64,000 nt of DNA, taken from Thermofilales archaeon. Its GTDB lineage: Archaea; Thermoproteota; Thermoprotei; Thermofilales; Thermofilaceae. Below are positions 46,004 to 54,519 of the stretch, piece by piece (the stretch's first letter is position 1; each line of letters begins with the position of its first letter). The stretch is taken from positions 1 through 64,000 of the forward strand of contig JAPWTS010000001.1 of NCBI GenBank assembly GCA_028275925.1, written 5' to 3'. The position numbers and the translations under genes were made by a program. Under the pieces are notes generated by a model that did not search any database, had not been told where the DNA came from, and was given only the letters and a program-made list of their open reading frames with translations.

Positions 46004-46345
46004 CCCTCCTGAGGGGGCGCTCCCGCCTCGTGGCAGGATCCTCCTCGCCCGCCTCGCGGCGGGTTCACCCGCCACGGCTCGGCCCGCGCGCAGGGCCCTT
46101 CAGGGGGCGAGCCGCGATGGCGGAACCCCACCCCCTCGGGAATCGAGCTGGGAAACGGCGCTCACCGGGCAAGGGATCACGAGCTTGGGAACCCAAGGCT
46201 CCGGCTCCCTTATCGCGTCCGATAATGCTGTGCCGTTTCCGGCGCGGTGCCAGGTCTAAGGGCGAACCTGAGTTTACAAATTCAATGTCAAAAGTCTTTA
46301 AAATAACATCCTTAACAAAAAGTCAAACAAAAACGATAAAGAGCA
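46004..46345 (-). repeat. Dispersed element R3
   Basis: This is the third R-family element, in the same orientation as R1 and R2. The AT-rich block (about 46345-46272, plus-strand TTTACAAATTCAATGTC onward) is the most diverged of the four. A ~125-bp stretch (46147-46271), not seen in R2, separates it from the GC-rich block 46004-46136. That block matches R2 30424-30556 at a constant offset of 15,580 bp with about five differences. It fills the ~500-bp gap between aIF2-beta and TFS. Frames across it translate to low-complexity Arg/Pro/Gly and are not credible genes. Confidence 0.72.
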
Positions 46346-46414
46346 CCGCGCGAAGCTCGAGTGTTGAGGGGCAGTAAGGAATATAACAGGAGACCGCTCG
46401 CGCGCGAGGAGAGC

Positions 46415-46750
46415 ATGGAGTACTGCCCCAAATGCGGGAGCCTAATGCTGCCCCAGAAGAGGGGGGAGGGAACCGTGCTCAAATGCCCCAAGTGCGGCTA
46501 CGAAAAGGCTGTGTCCAACCCCGGAGCGTACAAGGTCACGCGCGTTACCAAGCGCAGCCCCGAGGACTCGATCCTCGTGATCGACCGCGAGATCAAGGTT
46601 GAAGTGCTTCCCAAGACGAAGGTGGAGTGCCCCCGCTGCGGTCACACCGAGGCATACTACTGGGAGGTTCAGACGCGCGCCGGCGACGAGCCGGCTACCA
46701 GGTTCTTCAAGTGCACAAAGTGCGGTTACGTTTGGCGCGAGTACCAGTGA
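46415..46750 (+). CDS. tfs: Transcription factor S (TFIIS-like cleavage factor)
   Basis: TFS reactivates backtracked RNA polymerase by stimulating transcript cleavage. The 111 aa have an N-terminal zinc ribbon CPKCGSLMLPQK...CPKCGYEK and a C-terminal ribbon CPRCGHTEA...CTKCGYVWREY, with the catalytic acidic pair in RAGDEPATRFF (~91-92). The ATG at 46415 is preferred: a TATA-like GAATATAAC (about 46379-46387) lies ~30 bp upstream. PCNA and primase genes follow on the same strand. Confidence 0.94.
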   Translation: MEYCPKCGSLMLPQKRGEGTVLKCPKCGYEKAVSNPGAYKVTRVTKRSPEDSILVIDREIKVEVLPKTKVECPRCGHTEAYYWEVQTRAGDEPATRFFKCTKCGYVWREYQ

Positions 46751-46859
46751 CATCGGTTGGTCGGAGGCTGAGCGATAGAGCTGGGGAGAACGCTTCGGCC
46801 TGCGAGCCCTCGCACGCTAGCTATAAATAGCTCGATCGAGAGTGCATCTGGGATGCAAT

Positions 46860-47609
46860 ATGCCGCTGAAGTTCGAGTTCCCCGACGCGAGGGATTGGCG
46901 CTACTTAATAGAGAGCTTGCAGACGGTGATTGAGGAGGCTAACTTCATAGCTGACGCCGAGGGGCTGAGGTTGCGCGCTTTAGACCCTTCGCGGATAGCG
47001 ATGGTCGACCTCTATATGCCGCGCGAAGTGTTCGAGTTGTACGAGATAGACGAGGAGCGCGTGCGGATAGGCGTGAATTTCGACGACCTGAACAAGATCC
47101 TGAAGCGGGCTAAGGCAAAGGACAAGATACTTTTCCAGGTCGAAGGGGGACGCTTGAGAGTAACGCTGGCGGGCAAGGCGGAGAGAACCTTTTCGCTGCC
47201 GTTGATCGATGTCGTCGGCGAGGAGCTGCCGCTGCCTAAGGTGACCTTCGATGTGACAGCCAAGATGGTTTCTGATACGCTGAGGGACGCGCTTAAGGAC
47301 GCCGAGATGATCAGCGATACGGCGCGGTTTGTCGGCGAAGAAAAAGAGCTGAAGATAGTGGCGAAAAGCGATAAGGGAGAGCTGGAAGCGAGGTTCTCGC
47401 TGGAGAGCGGTTCCCTGCTGGAGTACGAAGTCAAGCAGCCCTCCACCTCGAGCTACAGCCTCGAGTACCTGGAGGACATAGTCAGCAAAGCCTACAGGAT
47501 AAGCGACCTCGTAACGCTCGAGTTCTCCACGAACAAGCCGCTCTCGCTGACCTTCGACATAGCCGGCGGCGGGGTCCTCCGCTACTTCCTGGCGCCAAGG
47601 ATGGAGTAG
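46860..47609 (+). CDS. pcn: DNA polymerase sliding clamp (PCNA)
   Basis: This ring-shaped processivity factor is used for replication and repair. The 249 aa start MPLKFEFPDARDWRYLIESL; AEGLRLRALDPSRIAMVDLY (~39-58) and the C-terminal end GGGVLRYFLAPRME fit PCNA. The ATG at 46860 fits a TATA-like CTATAAATAG (about 46820-46829). In-frame GTG 46842 would lie before the expected transcript start. Thermoproteota often have two or three PCNA paralogues; only one is in this window. It is directly followed by priL. Confidence 0.95.
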   Translation: MPLKFEFPDARDWRYLIESLQTVIEEANFIADAEGLRLRALDPSRIAMVDLYMPREVFELYEIDEERVRIGVNFDDLNKILKRAKAKDKILFQVEGGRLRVTLAGKAERTFSLPLIDVVGEELPLPKVTFDVTAKMVSDTLRDALKDAEMISDTARFVGEEKELKIVAKSDKGELEARFSLESGSLLEYEVKQPSTSSYSLEYLEDIVSKAYRISDLVTLEFSTNKPLSLTFDIAGGGVLRYFLAPRME

Positions 47610-47617
47610 GAAGAGCC

Positions 47618-48748
47618 TTGAAGACCGAGCTGCTGCTCACTACCGAGGATCTGCGCAAGTACCCGTTTGTCTCGAAAGCCTTCGAGCGAGTAAGGAGCTT
47701 GAACCTGACTTTAGCTGACCTCGCGAGCCACCCCTTGAGGAATGTCATCGAACGCGCTGCAGCTTACGTTAAAGCGGCGGTAAACGGCTCAGAGCCCCCT
47801 CCCCCTTCGGACGATAGCGAGGAGGAGGTCTTAGCGTTCGCCGTCGCGTTGATTCTGCTCAAAGCAGTGGGCGATCGATCGCTGACGCGTAAGCTCGCCG
47901 TGATCTTCTCAAGGAGGGTTGGCAGGTTCCTAGCCGGAGAAGATTTGAGCAAGCTCGTGTACGTGCTGTCGGAGCTGGGAGTTAAGGCGAGGGTCCTTCA
48001 GGCGAAGGTTCACGGGTACCCTGTCGCGGTCCACGTGCTCAGCTACCTCGAGAGCACCCCCGAGAGGGCGGGGCACTGGAAGCTCGTCCACAGGCTCGTC
48101 GAGAGGGGGTGGGTTTACGTGAGCAAGCTCGAGGCAGCAAGGCTCGGCGAGGAGGCTTTGAAGAAGTTTATAGAGAGAAAGGTTGAGGAAATAAAACTCG
48201 ACGAGGTTTCGATGCCCGATGCCGTGTACAGGCTGGTGGAGGGTTTGAGTGCCGAGTGGGGAGCGCGCATCAAAGAGCTCAGGGAGAGGTGGGCGCCCGA
48301 GGGGTTGGAGGCTAGCGAGGACGCGTTCCCGCCGTGCATCAAAGCCATCGTGGAGGACTTGAAGGCTGGCAAGAACGTGCCCCACAGCGCCAGGTTCGCA
48401 CTAGCCTCCTTCCTGCTGAGCATCGGGATGAGCGTCGACGAGGTTCTCGAGGTGTTCAGGGCAGCGCCCGACTTCAACGAAAAGATAGCGAGGTACCAGG
48501 TGGAGCACATAGCCGGGATGAGGGGTTCGGGGAAGAAGTATACGCCCTACAAGTGCGACAACATGCGGACGCTTGGGTTGTGCGTAGCGGAGTGCGGGGT
48601 CAAGCACCCCCTCCAGTACTACTGGAAGGCGTTGCGCAGGCAAAAGGCGCCGAGCGCTGCCCGTGGCTCGAGAGCCAGAAGGGGTCCCGCTGAAGCCCCG
48701 CATCTCGTAGAGGGGGATTCTAATGGGCCAAGCACCCGACCCGGTTAA
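47618..48748 (+). CDS. priL: DNA primase large subunit PriL
   Basis: It is the regulatory, iron-sulphur subunit of archaeal/eukaryotic-type primase. The 376 aa have the N-terminal helical domain and a C-terminal half with four conserved cysteines: PPCIKAIVEDL (~239) and YKCDNMRTLGLCVAECGVK (~313-326), the [4Fe-4S] ligands. The start is TTG at 47618, eight bases after the pcn stop. The last ~25 residues are basic and variable and overlap priS by 26 bases. Confidence 0.93.
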   Translation: MKTELLLTTEDLRKYPFVSKAFERVRSLNLTLADLASHPLRNVIERAAAYVKAAVNGSEPPPPSDDSEEEVLAFAVALILLKAVGDRSLTRKLAVIFSRRVGRFLAGEDLSKLVYVLSELGVKARVLQAKVHGYPVAVHVLSYLESTPERAGHWKLVHRLVERGWVYVSKLEAARLGEEALKKFIERKVEEIKLDEVSMPDAVYRLVEGLSAEWGARIKELRERWAPEGLEASEDAFPPCIKAIVEDLKAGKNVPHSARFALASFLLSIGMSVDEVLEVFRAAPDFNEKIARYQVEHIAGMRGSGKKYTPYKCDNMRTLGLCVAECGVKHPLQYYWKALRRQKAPSAARGSRARRGPAEAPHLVEGDSNGPSTRPG

Positions 48749-49844
48749 GGTGGGTAGAAAGTACTTTGAGTGGTACTACAGAAGCGCCGACCCCCGCGAT
48801 TTCTCCGTAACGTCCCTCCCCAGCAGGGAGTTTGCGTTCTCGTACTTCGGCGAAGAGGGCATGCGCCGCCACATTTCGTTCGGCGGGCTCGAGGAACTCG
48901 CGGAGCACCTCCGAACCGCCATCCCGCGCCACGCGTTCTACTCGACCGCGTACTACCGCGACCCCGGGGCGAAGGACATGGAAGAGAAGGGCTGGCTGGG
49001 CGCCGACCTGGTCTTCGATATCGATGTGGACCACGTCGAAACCCCCTGCAAGGAGCTCCACGATAAGTGGATCTGTAAATCCTGCGGCGCCTCAGGCTGG
49101 GGGAGCGTAGAAAGGTGTCCCCGCTGCGGCAGCGAGGCAATCGAACGGCACACGTGGGTGTGCGAAACCTGCATTAACGTAGCGCGCGACGAGGTCCTAA
49201 AGCTGGTGGACTTCCTCGAGATGGACTTCGGGTTTTCCCGCCACGAGCTCCTCGTCACGTTCTCCGGGCACAGAGGGTTCCACGTACACTTGGAATCGCC
49301 AGAGGTTAGAGAGCTGAGCCAGGACTCGAGGAGGGAGATAGTAGACTACGTCAAGGGCTTAGGCCTCGACGCGCGCTTCCTTACGGCGAAGACGCGGGGC
49401 GGCTACAAGCTGCGCTACGAGGCGCCGCTCGGCTGGTACGGGCGGTTGGCACGCTGGGCGCTGATCAAGGTCGGGTCGGAGAACCCCGTGCTCAGCTTGA
49501 GCGAGTGGCGATCGATAGTAGAGGAGAGCGTTACGAGAGAAGCCGCGGCCGTGGACGAAAAGGTGACCATAGACACGAAGAGGCTCATACGCTTACCCAA
49601 CAGCCTCCACGGTAAAACGGGGTTGAAAGTTGCCCCCTTCAGTGTCGACGAGCTAGAGAATACCAGCATCATAGACCGCGCTAAAGTGTTCACGGAAGGG
49701 GAAGTCGCGGTGCGGCTGGAAGAGGGGCCTAAGCGGGTGTTAGACGTAGACCTTGGGTCGGGAGGGGTTCTCACGCTGCCGACCTACGCGGCCCTCTACC
49801 TGCTGCTCAATGGGGCTAAGCTGCTCAAGTTCGAGCAGCGCTAG
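48723..49844 (+). CDS. priS: DNA primase small (catalytic) subunit PriS
   Basis: It synthesises primers for DNA replication. The 373 aa have the catalytic acids LVFDIDVDHVE (~98-108), zinc-binding cysteines CKSCGASGWGSVERCPRCG (~117-135) and the nucleotide-binding SGHRGFHVHLE (~179-189), with the third Asp farther on in the family. The ATG at 48723 lies within the end of priL. A Shine-Dalgarno-like GGGGG run precedes it. Confidence 0.96.
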   Translation: MGQAPDPVKVGRKYFEWYYRSADPRDFSVTSLPSREFAFSYFGEEGMRRHISFGGLEELAEHLRTAIPRHAFYSTAYYRDPGAKDMEEKGWLGADLVFDIDVDHVETPCKELHDKWICKSCGASGWGSVERCPRCGSEAIERHTWVCETCINVARDEVLKLVDFLEMDFGFSRHELLVTFSGHRGFHVHLESPEVRELSQDSRREIVDYVKGLGLDARFLTAKTRGGYKLRYEAPLGWYGRLARWALIKVGSENPVLSLSEWRSIVEESVTREAAAVDEKVTIDTKRLIRLPNSLHGKTGLKVAPFSVDELENTSIIDRAKVFTEGEVAVRLEEGPKRVLDVDLGSGGVLTLPTYAALYLLLNGAKLLKFEQR

Positions 49845-49889
49845 CGCAAAGCCAATATATCCTCGCGCCTGCCAAGCAAGCAGACACTT

Positions 49890-50438
49890 GTGTCCACGTT
49901 AGCTGAGCTGGAGAGCGCGCTAAGGAGAGAGCTCGCATCGGACGAGCTTTTGGACCTAGAGGAGGATTTCTACTCAAAGGCTCGCAAACTGTTAAACGAT
50001 ATCAGGCGGGCGCAAAGCGAATCCGCTGGAGCGTCGCGCGTTATCGAGGAAAGAATACGCGAAACTATAGAAAAACTTTTCCTATTCCGCTTGAAGAAGG
50101 AATTAGAACATTTACTACGATATGGAGAAATTCCAAAAAAATCTATACCCCAAGAGGAACGGCAAGTCCTGATTAGTATAAACAAAATTCTTTCTGCTAT
50201 AACGCAAACTCCTATAAAAGAGGGGAAAACCTCAGGCGAAGGCCGCGCGCCGAAAAGCGGTTCTCCAACCAAGTTATCTTTAGTGGTTTTTAGGAAACCT
50301 TACTCTAAAATACTATTGTCCGAAAAGGGGGTCCTGGGACCCTTCGCGCCCGGCGACGTCGCGATTGTACCCGAGGCGGTGGCTAACGAGCTGAAGAGGT
50401 CGCAAGTTCTCGAAGTGATCGCGGATTTCGAGACGTGA
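49890..50438 (+). CDS. gins15: GINS complex subunit Gins15 (Gins51)
   Basis: It is a component of the CMG helicase (with MCM and GAN/Cdc45-like protein). The 182 aa follow the Gins15 plan: helical A-domain first (~1-95), then a linker, then the small B-domain at the C-terminus ([20 protein letters not shown], ~146-165). The GTG start fits a TATA-like CAATATATC (about 49853-49861). The linker region 50090-50320 is conspicuously AT-rich. It lies next to primase genes, as in many Thermoproteota. Confidence 0.85.
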   Translation: MSTLAELESALRRELASDELLDLEEDFYSKARKLLNDIRRAQSESAGASRVIEERIRETIEKLFLFRLKKELEHLLRYGEIPKKSIPQEERQVLISINKILSAITQTPIKEGKTSGEGRAPKSGSPTKLSLVVFRKPYSKILLSEKGVLGPFAPGDVAIVPEAVANELKRSQVLEVIADFET

Positions 50439-50520
50439 GACGTGCGGCACGGCTAAAGCGGAGACGAGAGACGCGCGTAACGGTTTTAAAGAGCCGCGTA
50501 GGCAGCTTCGAGGTGGTCGC

Positions 50521-50805
50521 ATGAAGTTCCCCAGAGAAGTGCGCACTTACTGCCCGCGCTGCAAAACCTACACGGTGCACCAGGCGTCGCTCTACAAGCC
50601 TGGTAAGAGGCGCACTTTAGCGCAAGGGCAGCGCAGGTACCTTAGGAAGCTGAAGGGGTACGGTTCGAAGAGGAAGCCCGAGCAGAAGGAGTTCGCGAAA
50701 ACCACCGAGAAGCAGGTTGTCAAGCTGAAGTGCACGGTTTGCGGTTACACTCGACACAAGTGCCTCGGAAGGATGAAGAAGTTAGAGATCGTCGAGAGGG
50801 TGTAG
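50521..50805 (+). CDS. rpl44e: Large ribosomal subunit protein eL42 (L44e)
   Basis: It is a zinc-binding protein near the E-site. The 94 aa have [20 protein letters not shown], the GGQ-like basic [20 protein letters not shown] and [25 protein letters not shown]-like GGTTTTAAAG (about 50478-50487) and a GAGGTGG ribosome-binding site precede the ATG. It starts an operon with eS27, aIF2-alpha and Nop10. Confidence 0.96.
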   Translation: MKFPREVRTYCPRCKTYTVHQASLYKPGKRRTLAQGQRRYLRKLKGYGSKRKPEQKEFAKTTEKQVVKLKCTVCGYTRHKCLGRMKKLEIVERV

Positions 50806-50808
50806 CGC

Positions 50809-51015
50809 ATGCCCCGCTTCAGCAGGGTACTGGTACCGAAACCGCGGAGCCGGTTCCTCCTCGTGCGCTGCCCAGACTGCGGCAACGAGCAGGTCGTGTT
50901 CAGCCATGCCGCGCTGACCGTCACGTGCCGCATCTGCGGGCGGGTTCTGGCCAGGCCTACCGGTGGCAAAGCCAAAATAGAGGGCGCCGTAATAAAAGCG
51001 CTGGACGAGCAGTAG
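50809..51015 (+). CDS. rps27e: Small ribosomal subunit protein eS27
   Basis: The 68 aa hold the C4 zinc ribbon [20 protein letters not shown] then [15 protein letters not shown], complete for the family. It starts 3 bp after eL42 and precedes aIF2-alpha. Confidence 0.96.
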   Translation: MPRFSRVLVPKPRSRFLLVRCPDCGNEQVVFSHAALTVTCRICGRVLARPTGGKAKIEGAVIKALDEQ

Positions 51016-51024
51016 GGTGCTGCT

Positions 51025-51822
51025 ATGCCCGTTGGACGCAGGCTACCGAGACCGCTCGAGCTGGTCGTGGGGACGGTAGTCAGGATAGAGGACCACGGCG
51101 CTTACGTTACGCTGGACGAGTACGGTGGCCTGGAGGCGTACGTCCCGCTGAACGAGGTCTCGCACTCCTGGTTCAAGAGCATCAGGGAGGTCCTAAAGGT
51201 GGGTCAAAAGAGGGTGTTCAAGGTAATAAGGGTAGACCCCCGCCGCAACCACGTTGACGTATCCCTGAAGCGCGTGAGCGAGCGCGAAGCTAAAACGAAG
51301 ATGCTGGAATGGAAGAGGCTTCAGCGGGCCCTCAAGCTGGTGGAGCTCGCCGCCGAGAAGCTGGGCAGGAGCGTGGAAGAGGCGATGGCGGAAGCTGCCA
51401 AGCTTGAGGCGCGTTACGGCGAGCTCTTTGCGGGCTTCGAGGCTGCCGCGAGGGAGGGGAGAGGGGCGCTGGAGAAAGCCGGCGTCCGAGAACCGTGGTT
51501 ATCGGCGTTCTACGAACTCGCCAAAAGCCACGTAAAGCTGCCGAAGGTGAAGCTGAGCGCTGTAATCTCCGTGATGTGCCCGCACGGCGACGGGGTGGAG
51601 CGGCTGCTTAAGGTTCTCTCCGCGTGGGAGGAGACAATAAGCAAATACCCAACGCTCGACATCCGCTTCTACACCGTGGGAGCTCCCAAGTACAAGCTGG
51701 ACGTGGAGGCTTACGAGCCCAAAACAGCCGAAGCGTTCCTCGAAGAGGTAGCTAAGGCGATCGCCGCGAAAGCCGGCGAGGTAGGGTGCCAGTATTCCTT
51801 CGAGCGGGTTAAAGGCGAGTGA
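51025..51822 (+). CDS. eif2a: Translation initiation factor aIF2 alpha
   Basis: It is the alpha subunit of the initiator tRNA complex. The 265 aa have an N-terminal S1/OB domain (VVGTVVRIEDHGAYVTLDEY, GLEAYVPLNEVSHSW), a helical middle domain and an alpha/beta C-terminal domain (~185-265). The VSLKRVSEREA turn closes the S1 domain. The order eL42-eS27-aIF2alpha-Nop10 is the standard archaeal arrangement. Confidence 0.96.
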   Translation: MPVGRRLPRPLELVVGTVVRIEDHGAYVTLDEYGGLEAYVPLNEVSHSWFKSIREVLKVGQKRVFKVIRVDPRRNHVDVSLKRVSEREAKTKMLEWKRLQRALKLVELAAEKLGRSVEEAMAEAAKLEARYGELFAGFEAAAREGRGALEKAGVREPWLSAFYELAKSHVKLPKVKLSAVISVMCPHGDGVERLLKVLSAWEETISKYPTLDIRFYTVGAPKYKLDVEAYEPKTAEAFLEEVAKAIAAKAGEVGCQYSFERVKGE

Positions 51823-51826
51823 AGCC

Positions 51827-52123
51827 ATGGTCTCGAGGTGGCTGCTGAGGAAGTGCGTGCAGTGCGGCGCGTACACTCTGAGGAGGGACCGCTGCCCCTA
51901 CTGCGGGGGGCCCGTGCGCGTACCCCACCCCCCTAAGTTCTCGCCCGAAGACAAGTACGGGAAGTACAGGAGGATCATCAGGAAACAGCTGCTGGCTAGC
52001 GGCCAGGCAGCGCGAACCCCGGGAACCGCCGCTAGCGAGAGCTCAAAGAGCGAAGAGGAGATCCCTCACGATGAGAACCCCGCGAAAGCTGTTCAGCCAC
52101 CAGAAGGGTACTCCACCTTGTAG
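51827..52123 (+). CDS. nop10: H/ACA RNP protein Nop10 with an acidic C-terminal tail
   Basis: Nop10 binds Cbf5 (25.1 kb) in the pseudouridylation RNP. Residues 1-62 hold the family fold: CVQCGAYTLRRDRCPYCGGP zinc ribbon, then HPPKFSPEDKYGKYRRIIRK. The following ~36 residues are Ser/Glu/Pro-rich, unlike the ~60-aa family length. The tail overlaps the convergent aglB gene by 31 bases, so the extension may be a chance read-through added after loss of a stop codon. Confidence 0.92.
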   Translation: MVSRWLLRKCVQCGAYTLRRDRCPYCGGPVRVPHPPKFSPEDKYGKYRRIIRKQLLASGQAARTPGTAASESSKSEEEIPHDENPAKAVQPPEGYSTL

Positions 52124-54273
52124 ACGAGAACCCAAGCGTTCGGCTTTGAAGCGAATACCAGCTTGAAGTGGCGTGGTTGCGGGATGTCGGGGCTCGGCCC
52201 CTGGTAGTTTTGGATGGTGGTCCCGAAGGGAAGCTTTTCGAAGATGAAAAAGCTCCTGCCCGGGATCTTCGCGAACAGCAGGCGGTACAGCGTCGCGTTG
52301 CGAGCCTCGGGGGTATCGGCTGGCACCAAGACCGGGAACCCATCGACGTAGCCGACCGCCAAGTACTTGTCCGGGTTTTCCCCGATCCAGCGCGCCATCT
52401 GGTAGCTCTTCGCGAGGTCTCCGCCCAACCCCCCGTACGCCGGAGAGTAGTAAACGTAGATGCCCAGGTACGGCAGCTGCGCCTTGAGGAAGGGTTCGTA
52501 GACCACCACGTAGGACACGTTGAGCTCCTTGAATATCCTCAGCGCTTCCTCCTCGCTGGAGAGGAACGCCCTTGCGACGCGCTGGATCTGCTTCGTGTCG
52601 ATCGTCGCGTTGTCGCACGTGCTGTTCCTCCTCGTGTTGACCGATATCCAGTAGCCGTAGTCCCACCAGGTCGCGATCACGGACCTCTCGGGCACGTTCG
52701 CTTTTATCCACTCCAAAGCCGAAAGCCAGTCCGTGTACTGGTAGTCGTAGTCGAGCACGGGCACCGAAGAGGATAGGATGAGCGCCGGCTGGTGCGTTGC
52801 GGCTACGGAGCTCTGCCTGGCGATAGCGAGCAGCGGCAAGACCGCCACGACGATCAGCGGGATCGCGAGGATCTCCGGCGCAAGCGCCTCGCCCCTCCTG
52901 CCCCTTGCTGCGGAGGCCCTGGGCGCGAGCAGAGCGCCGAACACTTCCGACATCCCGTGCGCCGCGAGCAGCGCAACGGCTGGAGCCATCGCGAGCGTCA
53001 ACCTGGCCATCGACGCGGCAGCGTAAGCGGAGCTCAGCCAGAGCAGCGCCATCAGCGTGTCCTCGAACCGCTTCCTGTACCTGTACCCGCAGAGCAGCGC
53101 CCCGAACGCCGACAGCGGGAGCAGCGGGCCGTAGTCCTGGTAGATGGACGCCCACGTCGGGACTGCGTGCTCGGCCACCGTCGTGACACCGACCTCGCGC
53201 CACACGGGGACGAGGACGGCTAGGATCCTCCCCGGCAAGGACAGCAGCAGCCCGCTGTACCACCCGGCCACCAGCGCTGCCGCCGTTAGCGCGACCGCGA
53301 CAGCGACCCACTTCCTCTCAACCCGCAGCGCCACGCGCCTTGAGGGCATAGCGTGCGCCAGCACGAGCACCGAAGCCGCGATCGCGGACCACGGCACCAC
53401 AGACGCCAGCGAGGCGAAGGCGAAGGCGGGCCCGAAGCGCGGCATCGTGGCTATAGCTGCGTCCACCGGGACGATGAAGAGGAGGAAAGCCTTGGCAACG
53501 TTAGCGGCCTCGGGGTTGAAGATCAGCCACGCGAGGACCGCCAGGGAAACTAGGTTCCACGGGTAGATGAAGCCGCCCCAAGCCAGCACTACCGGGACCA
53601 TCGCTACGCCCGACAGCAGGGCGCGCGCCGCCGAGTTCCTCCTAACCGCTTGGACGAGCAGCGTGAGCGAGAGGAGCATGAAGGGGATCGCGACCCCCTC
53701 GTGCTTCGCGCCGAGGTTCGTCCTGTATATGAACGGCCAGCTGCACGCCATGAACACGGACGCGAGCGTCCCTACGCTCTCGTCCCATATCTCCTTGCCG
53801 AGAAGGTACGCGAAGAGGCTGGCGGTGGCGGCCCCGACCGCCGGGATGAACGCGTGAACCGTGTAGAGATCCACCTCGAAGCCCAAGGCTTTCAGCAGCG
53901 TGTAGGTTGCAGCCGAGAAGAGGGGGGCACCGATCTGGCTTGACGCCCTCAAGTCTCTGCCATAGGGGGCCCAGAAAAGGGTGTCCCTTTCGCCCCTGTT
54001 GAACCACCAGCTGTACCACCAAGCCAAGCCTTGCAGCAGGTTGCCGTTACCCTTCTCCAGCAGCTTCTCGGCCAGGTAGTACTCGTAGAACGGGTCGAAC
54101 TCGTTCAGGTAGATTCCCCACCGCATTGGCGCGAGCCTAAGCAGCAGCGCCAGCGCCACGCTTAGGGCAACGACCGCGTACGCTATGAAGCGGGGGTTGG
54201 AGGCGAGCTCGAGCGCCGCAGCGGCGAACTTCCCCGCCGCGCGCCTAGCGGCATCCCACGCTCGAGGTGCCAC
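52093..54273 (-). CDS. aglB: Oligosaccharyltransferase AglB (STT3)
   Basis: It transfers a lipid-linked glycan to Asn in secreted proteins such as the S-layer. The 726 aa have ~13 membrane segments, then a soluble C-terminal domain. Metal/substrate motifs are NEFDPFYEYYLAEK (~57) and NLGAKHEGVAIPFM (~187), and the catalytic-site sequon-binding motif WWDYGYWISVN is near 535. The C-terminal domain is short, as in crenarchaeal/compact AglB. It is convergent with nop10. Confidence 0.95.
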   Translation of the reverse strand: MAPRAWDAARRAAGKFAAAALELASNPRFIAYAVVALSVALALLLRLAPMRWGIYLNEFDPFYEYYLAEKLLEKGNGNLLQGLAWWYSWWFNRGERDTLFWAPYGRDLRASSQIGAPLFSAATYTLLKALGFEVDLYTVHAFIPAVGAATASLFAYLLGKEIWDESVGTLASVFMACSWPFIYRTNLGAKHEGVAIPFMLLSLTLLVQAVRRNSAARALLSGVAMVPVVLAWGGFIYPWNLVSLAVLAWLIFNPEAANVAKAFLLFIVPVDAAIATMPRFGPAFAFASLASVVPWSAIAASVLVLAHAMPSRRVALRVERKWVAVAVALTAAALVAGWYSGLLLSLPGRILAVLVPVWREVGVTTVAEHAVPTWASIYQDYGPLLPLSAFGALLCGYRYRKRFEDTLMALLWLSSAYAAASMARLTLAMAPAVALLAAHGMSEVFGALLAPRASAARGRRGEALAPEILAIPLIVVAVLPLLAIARQSSVAATHQPALILSSSVPVLDYDYQYTDWLSALEWIKANVPERSVIATWWDYGYWISVNTRRNSTCDNATIDTKQIQRVARAFLSSEEEALRIFKELNVSYVVVYEPFLKAQLPYLGIYVYYSPAYGGLGGDLAKSYQMARWIGENPDKYLAVGYVDGFPVLVPADTPEARNATLYRLLFAKIPGRSFFIFEKLPFGTTIQNYQGPSPDIPQPRHFKLVFASKPNAWVLVYKVEYPSGG

Positions 54274-54313
54274 GCACGTCTCGCCGCGGGGAGGGATATA
54301 ACGCTTTTCGCCT

Positions 54314-54496
54314 TCAGCGGCTCGCGGGGGTTGAGCGCTTCCTAACGCTTACGCTCAAGCGCTTGGGTTCCGTGGACAACCGGTGCAAGCACCGCGGGCA
54401 CTTGTCACCGTACTTCGCTAGAACCCTCATGACGTCGATCGGCCGCTCCCCAGCGTAAAGCACGAAGGAGCACCGGCTGCAGACGACGTAGTACAT
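54314..54496 (-). CDS. Small zinc-ribbon protein (60 aa)
   Basis: Two cysteine pairs, VVCSRCSFVLYAG and DKCPRCLHRL, 28 residues apart, form a zinc ribbon, with a basic C-terminus RLSVSVRKRSTPASR. A GGAGGGG site lies 13 bases before the ATG, and a TATA-like TTTAAATAAAG (about 54519-54529) overlaps the end of the upstream RNase H-fold gene. It is a typical small crenarchaeal zinc protein; no function is assigned. Confidence 0.7.
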   Translation of the reverse strand: MYYVVCSRCSFVLYAGERPIDVMRVLAKYGDKCPRCLHRLSTEPKRLSVSVRKRSTPASR

Positions 54497-54519
54497 AGCC
54501 TGCTCTCTCCCCTCCAGCT

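Noticed and set aside
45967-46377. Long open frames through element R3 as genes
   Set aside because: Their translations are Arg/Pro/Ser/Gly-rich low-complexity sequence, do not match the homologous R2 and R1 segments as proteins, and lack a start signal.
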